From positions 1 through 64,000 of the forward strand of contig NZ_JANHOH010000011.1 in NCBI RefSeq assembly GCF_024498135.1: a DNA stretch of 64,000 bases, given 5' to 3'. The DNA comes from Mucilaginibacter aquariorum. Its GTDB lineage: Bacteria > Bacteroidota > Bacteroidia > Sphingobacteriales > Sphingobacteriaceae. Below, in pieces: positions 60,675 through 64,000 of this stretch (position 1 is its first letter; every line of letters starts with the position of its first letter). The position numbers were made by a program, and so were the translations under genes. The notes beneath the pieces were generated by a model. That model saw only the letters and a program-made list of their open reading frames with translations. It did not search any database and was not told the origin of the DNA.

Positions 60675-61188
60675 TTAATAAAATACCTAACACTTGCGGC
60701 AATACTGGATAATGCAGAAATTTTTTGATGAGTAATCTTCAAATATGTGAGCTATTTTTCGATGTCAAAAGCATTTTAGGATTTTGCCGAGCGAAGTAAA
60801 GTTATCGGTTTAGACGCTTATAAAAATGCTTTGACTATTTATAACATGGATATCAAATCAACCTACAAAAGTGAACTTAGAATTTATGTGTTAACGTACA
60901 TTCTACCCTTTTATAATTCAAGGAAGATTAGACTTTATGGTTTTGAGCAAGTGGAATTGAGTTGGACGGGACCGCAGATATATAACTTAAATATCTATTT
61001 ATCAATATTTTACAACACAACAACTGCACTAGCCACCGATTAGGTCACCGAATAATCTGAGGTATTTTGAGTTGATTTTAAAGAACTATGTTGATACAAC
61101 CATACTAAAAAGGACGCAAAATTCATGGTTTATTCCGAAATAAACCCGCTCAGTTAGATGTAAATGTCGGGTTACTATATACATAAAT
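60675..61188. other. AT-rich stretch without a supported gene
   Basis: About 510 bases lie between the zeta-like remnant and the DUF302 fragment. A 70-codon frame at 60831-61043 has no recognisable features and no promoter. The AT-richness and gene debris around it fit a decaying part of an integrated island. Confidence 0.45.
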
Positions 61189-61386
61189 ATGCGGGCATTA
61201 TTGGCCACAGACAAGATTGGCACGGCGCTGCCCTGCAGCGTGATTGTTCAGGAAAAAACGCTTGGCAAAGTGGAAGTTTCAGCCCTAAATTCAGTAGCGT
61301 CTATGCAGGCGATACTAAATGGAGATTTACACAAAACCGCAATTGAAGTAAGAGATAAATTGAAAAAAATCATAAAGGAGTTATAA
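61189..61386 (+). pseudogene. DUF302 domain protein, C-terminal remnant
   Basis: The 65 residues match the second half of the DUF302 fold: ALLATDKIGTALPCSVIVQE, GKVEVSALNSVASMQAI and AIEVRDKLKKIIKEL. The N-terminal half of about 60 residues is missing, and the codons upstream in the same frame (TYIN preceded by unrelated residues) do not continue the domain. It is therefore probably a truncated remnant, although an ATG is available at 61189. DUF302 genes often accompany heavy-metal or redox stress genes, in line with the pump downstream. Confidence 0.65.
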
Positions 61387-61520
61387 GTTAAATTCAACGT
61401 ATTTTTTTATCATAAACGATAATAAAATGACAATGATCACTTTTTACATTGCTGATTATCACACGCTTTGCGCGAATACCGAAGTATTTTTACTAAAAAA
61501 TCACAGCAAAAATTAAAGTT

Positions 61521-61985
61521 ATGAAAAAGTTAAAACTCCTAACTACCTCTATAGCGATCATAGTGTTCGCTGCGAGTGCCTTTGCACAAAAAACAAAAGA
61601 TTCAACCAGGTACAACTTCATTACCATTGACGGCAAAGGCGGAATACATGACCACGGCGGCACTAAACTCGGTTATATTGATAAAAACAATATTGTCCGA
61701 AATAACAAAGGGCAAAAATTATATTTCATCGACAGAGAGGGAAATGTGATCAGCGCAGATGGTACAAAGCTGGGGAAGGCCAAAAAGAACGGCGACTATT
61801 ATAACAATGATGGACAAATCGTGCTTCAGCTAAAAAACCCCGATGCTGAGCGGTGTGAAATATTGGATCCAAAAGGTCATAGCCAGGGATATGTTCACCG
61901 GAATTATAAACTCCACGCATGTGCTGCCCACTGCTATTGGCTGGAACAAGCAAAGCTGAAGAAGGAAAAAGAAAAAACTCAATAA
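61521..61985 (+). CDS. Secreted protein with short beta repeats (5-fold beta-flower-like)
   Basis: The 154-residue precursor has a signal peptide ending at AFAQ. The mature part has repeated units of about 20 residues containing GTKLGYIDKNN, GQKLYFIDREGN and GTKLGKAKKNG, suggesting a small beta-propeller or flower fold. Two Cys and several His near the C-terminus (RCEILDPKGHSQ, LHACAAHCYWLEQ) could bind metal. It lies 138 bases upstream of the CusA-like pump gene, so a periplasmic metal-binding role is plausible. Family name from memory; moderate confidence. Confidence 0.65.
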   Translation: MKKLKLLTTSIAIIVFAASAFAQKTKDSTRYNFITIDGKGGIHDHGGTKLGYIDKNNIVRNNKGQKLYFIDREGNVISADGTKLGKAKKNGDYYNNDGQIVLQLKNPDAERCEILDPKGHSQGYVHRNYKLHACAAHCYWLEQAKLKKEKEKTQ

Positions 61986-62123
61986 TTTTTATTCTGTTTT
62001 CATCAACCCTGACCAGGTTGCCCTGAACCGAATGCCGGATTTCAATTTGCAAATGCGTGCAGGCAAATAAAATTGTCCTGCCTCCACGTACGAAGCTGAC
62101 CCCTATTTAATATTACCAAGGAA

Positions 62124-63401
62124 ATGATTGAGAAAATAATATCATGGTCAATACATAACCGCTTTTTTGTGTGGGTCGGGATTGTCATGATTGTCATCGG
62201 CGGGGTATATTCCATCTATAAAACACCCGTTGATGCGCTTCCCGATCTGTCGGAAAACCAGGTGATCGTTTTTACAGAGTGGATGGGGAGGAACCCTCAG
62301 ATCATGGAAAACCAGGTCACCTATCCGCTTGTGTCAAATCTGCAGGGTATTCCCCAAATTAAGTCGATCCGCGCATCCTCGATGTTTGGAATGAGTTTCA
62401 TTTTTGTGGTATTCAATGATGACGTGGATGTATACTGGGCGAGGACACGAGTGCTGGAACGGTTAAATTATGCCCAGAAATTTCTTCCGCCCGGGATAAC
62501 CCCGTCACTCGGCCCCGATGGTACCGGCGTTGGCCATGTATTCTGGTATACGCTTGACGCACCAAATTATAATCTTGGAGAATTACGGGCATTGCAGGAC
62601 TGGTACGTCAAATTTGCCCTGCAGCATGTGGAAGGTGTCAGCGAGGTAGCCTCATTCGGGGGATTTCAGAAACAGTACCAGGTTTCCATCAATCCCTATA
62701 AACTGCTGTACTATAACATTCCGATGATGGATGTAGCCAAAGCAATTACAGCTAATAATAAAGATGTGGGCGGCAGTTTATATGAATTCAATGATGCAGG
62801 ACTGATGGTGCAGGGGCTTGGTTACATTGAAAATATTGAAGATATCAAAAACATCGGCATCGGCTCTTATAAATCTATCCCTGTTAAGCTGAGCGATGTT
62901 GCAACGATTCAGATGAGCAGCGACCTGCGGCTGGGAGTTACCGAGATAAACGGCCAGGGTGAAGTTGTGGGGGGTATAGTCGTGGCGCGCTATGGCGAAA
63001 ACGCAAGGGATGTTATCCGGCGTGTGAAAACCAAGATGAAAGATGTAGAAAAAGGATTGCCTGAAGGGGTGAAATTTAAAATTGCTTATGACCGGAGTGA
63101 CCTTATTTTAGCCTCCATCGGCACCCTCACGGATGCTTTATGGCAGGAAATCCTCATTGTATCGTTTATTGTCATTTTATTTCTTTTCCATGTCAGGAGC
63201 GGACTGGTCGCTATTATTTCCATTATCCTTTCTGTTTTAATCGGCTTCATTCTGATGTCGCTATTCGGTATTACGTCAAACATCATGTCACTGGGGGGAA
63301 TTGCCCTTGCTATTGGAGATGTTGTTGACCCCGGAATCGTGATGGCAGAAAACGCCTACCGCTCTTTAACGGATTACGCAATTAAAAAGAAACCGGCATG
63401 A
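62124..63401 (+). CDS. CusA/CzcA-type heavy-metal RND pump, N-terminal part (frame broken)
   Basis: The frame encodes the first 425 residues of a heavy-metal efflux RND protein of about 1040 residues: TM1 (about 12-32), the periplasmic loop (PVDALPDLSENQVIV, LQGIPQIKSIRASS, WYTLDAPN), then TM2-TM4 with GDVVDPGIVMAEN near 400, the Asp-containing proton-relay motif. The frame stops at TGA 63399 in the loop after TM4, and the remaining protein continues in another frame from ATG 63398. The sequence resembles Cu(I)/Ag(I) pumps (CusA) more than CzcA. No CusB or CusC gene lies upstream in the window. Confidence 0.85.
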   Translation: MIEKIISWSIHNRFFVWVGIVMIVIGGVYSIYKTPVDALPDLSENQVIVFTEWMGRNPQIMENQVTYPLVSNLQGIPQIKSIRASSMFGMSFIFVVFNDDVDVYWARTRVLERLNYAQKFLPPGITPSLGPDGTGVGHVFWYTLDAPNYNLGELRALQDWYVKFALQHVEGVSEVASFGGFQKQYQVSINPYKLLYYNIPMMDVAKAITANNKDVGGSLYEFNDAGLMVQGLGYIENIEDIKNIGIGSYKSIPVKLSDVATIQMSSDLRLGVTEINGQGEVVGGIVVARYGENARDVIRRVKTKMKDVEKGLPEGVKFKIAYDRSDLILASIGTLTDALWQEILIVSFIVILFLFHVRSGLVAIISIILSVLIGFILMSLFGITSNIMSLGGIALAIGDVVDPGIVMAENAYRSLTDYAIKKKPA

Positions 63402-64000
63402 AGGACAGGATCGCAAATACCAGAGAGCTTTCGGACGACGAAAGAATATCGATTGTGGAAAAGGCAACGACGTCGCTGGGCCGGTCTGTTTTCTTTTCGG
63501 TGATCATTATGATCATATCCTTTTCGCCTATCCTGTTCCTTACTGGGCAGGAAAGAAAATTATTTTCACCACTGGTGCTTACCAAAACGTTTTCATTGCT
63601 TGGCGCTGCAATTCTTGCGATAACGGTCTCACCGATGCTGGTGAGGGTTTTGGTAAAAGGACGGCTCATTCCGGAAAACCGGAACCCTGTTTCAAATTTC
63701 TTTGTACGTCTTTATAAACCGGTTTTAAACTTTTGTCTTAACCGGAAAAAGATAATTCTGACCATCTGCGCCATCATTGTTATCGGCAGTGTTCCGATGA
63801 TCGTCAATCTTGGAACAGAATTTATGCCGCCGTTAGACGAAGGGTCATTGCTGATGATGCCGGTCACTCTTCCTGATGTGTCCAACTCAGAGGCAAAACG
63901 AATTCTACAGGTACAGGATAAAATTCTGAAAAGCTTTCCCGAAGTGGAAAATGTTTTGGGTAAAGCCGGAAGAGCTTATACGGCTACTGATAATGCACCC
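63398..64000 (+). CDS. CusA-type RND pump, continuation in a second frame (runs off the window)
   Basis: From ATG 63398 the open frame continues the pump exactly where the previous one stops: ERISIVEKATTSLGRSVFFS, GQERKLFSPLVLTKTFSLLG, VNLGTEFMPPLDEGSLLMM and VLGKAGRAYTATDNAP. The frame is open to the window end. Adding one A to the A-run at 63384-63388 would join the two frames without a stop. The overlap is ATGA, so coupled translation as two polypeptides is possible; a disabling indel or sequencing error is equally possible. Confidence 0.85.
   Translation, partial: MKDRIANTRELSDDERISIVEKATTSLGRSVFFSVIIMIISFSPILFLTGQERKLFSPLVLTKTFSLLGAAILAITVSPMLVRVLVKGRLIPENRNPVSNFFVRLYKPVLNFCLNRKKIILTICAIIVIGSVPMIVNLGTEFMPPLDEGSLLMMPVTLPDVSNSEAKRILQVQDKILKSFPEVENVLGKAGRAYTATDNAP

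Noticed and set aside
60831..61043. 70-codon frame in the island
   Set aside because: No domain, signal peptide or promoter; Tyr/Ile/Leu-rich as expected from AT-rich noncoding DNA.
62124..63401. Programmed -1 frameshift as the explanation of the split pump
   Set aside because: The site reads ATT AAA AAG, which is A-rich but not a canonical X-XXY-YYZ heptamer, and no stimulatory hairpin is obvious; indel or coupled reinitiation is simpler.

Overview
The window looks like a chromosome segment from a Sphingobacteriaceae-type Bacteroidota, most like Mucilaginibacter or Pedobacter. Supporting signs are the Bacteroidota promoter motif TAnnTTTG in front of many genes, no Shine-Dalgarno sequences, a TonB receptor with an N-terminal carboxypeptidase-like domain, DUF3857/transglutaminase proteins, HYC_CC_PP, DUF3347 and DUF6607 family proteins, FtsX-type permeases, and many palindromic intergenic repeats. 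No rRNA or CRISPR array is visible. There is one tRNA gene, tRNA-Glu(UUC).

Layout. 1-122: edge of an IS3-like element. 181-7.9 kb: MBL hydrolase, YbaB, serine hydrolase, TPR protein, fumarase, lipoprotein, S1/P1 nuclease, LMW phosphatase, DUF3347 protein. 8.1-12.3 kb: DUF6607 protein behind an iron-box-like palindrome, diverging from a four-gene metal (probably copper) operon. 12.5-16.9 kb: NmrA-like/AraC pair, FAD oxidoreductase, DinB-type protein. 16.9-17.4 kb: cluster of three palindromic repeats. 17.7-21.2 kb: one reading frame joining a membrane AraC regulator to an FtsX/MacB permease. 21.5-25.9 kb: CsaA, SdpI-like, TadA, SodB, ankyrin, MDR oxidoreductase, ferredoxin reductase. 26.2-29.9 kb: siderophore receptor plus PepSY protein, with two copies of the same iron-box-like palindrome. 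30-40 kb: RuvC, Aat, two DUF3857 paralogs (one with transglutaminase residues replaced), PAS kinase, HisS. 40.1-40.6 kb: a repeat interrupted by a second repeat. 40.7-46 kb: OmpA lipoprotein, two-component system with an outer-membrane barrel, ApbE. 46.1-49.8 kb: VapBC-like pair, PrfA, LpxH, DUF922 protein. 51.5-57.9 kb: six tightly spaced co-directional genes (DUF427, disulfide oxidoreductase, ABC ATPase, permease/binding-protein fusion, EgtB, EgtD), read here as an ergothioneine synthesis, uptake and possibly redox-recycling operon.

58.1-64 kb: tRNA-Glu followed by a tyrosine recombinase and an AT-richer accessory region, probably an integrated island. It carries a zeta-like toxin broken by a frameshift, a DUF302 fragment, a secreted repeat protein and a CusA-like heavy-metal RND pump whose reading frame is split at an A-run.

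The strongest leads are the ergothioneine operon, the AraC-permease fusion, the shared operator of the DUF6607 gene and siderophore receptor, the apparent leaderless promoters, and the nested mobile-repeat structure.
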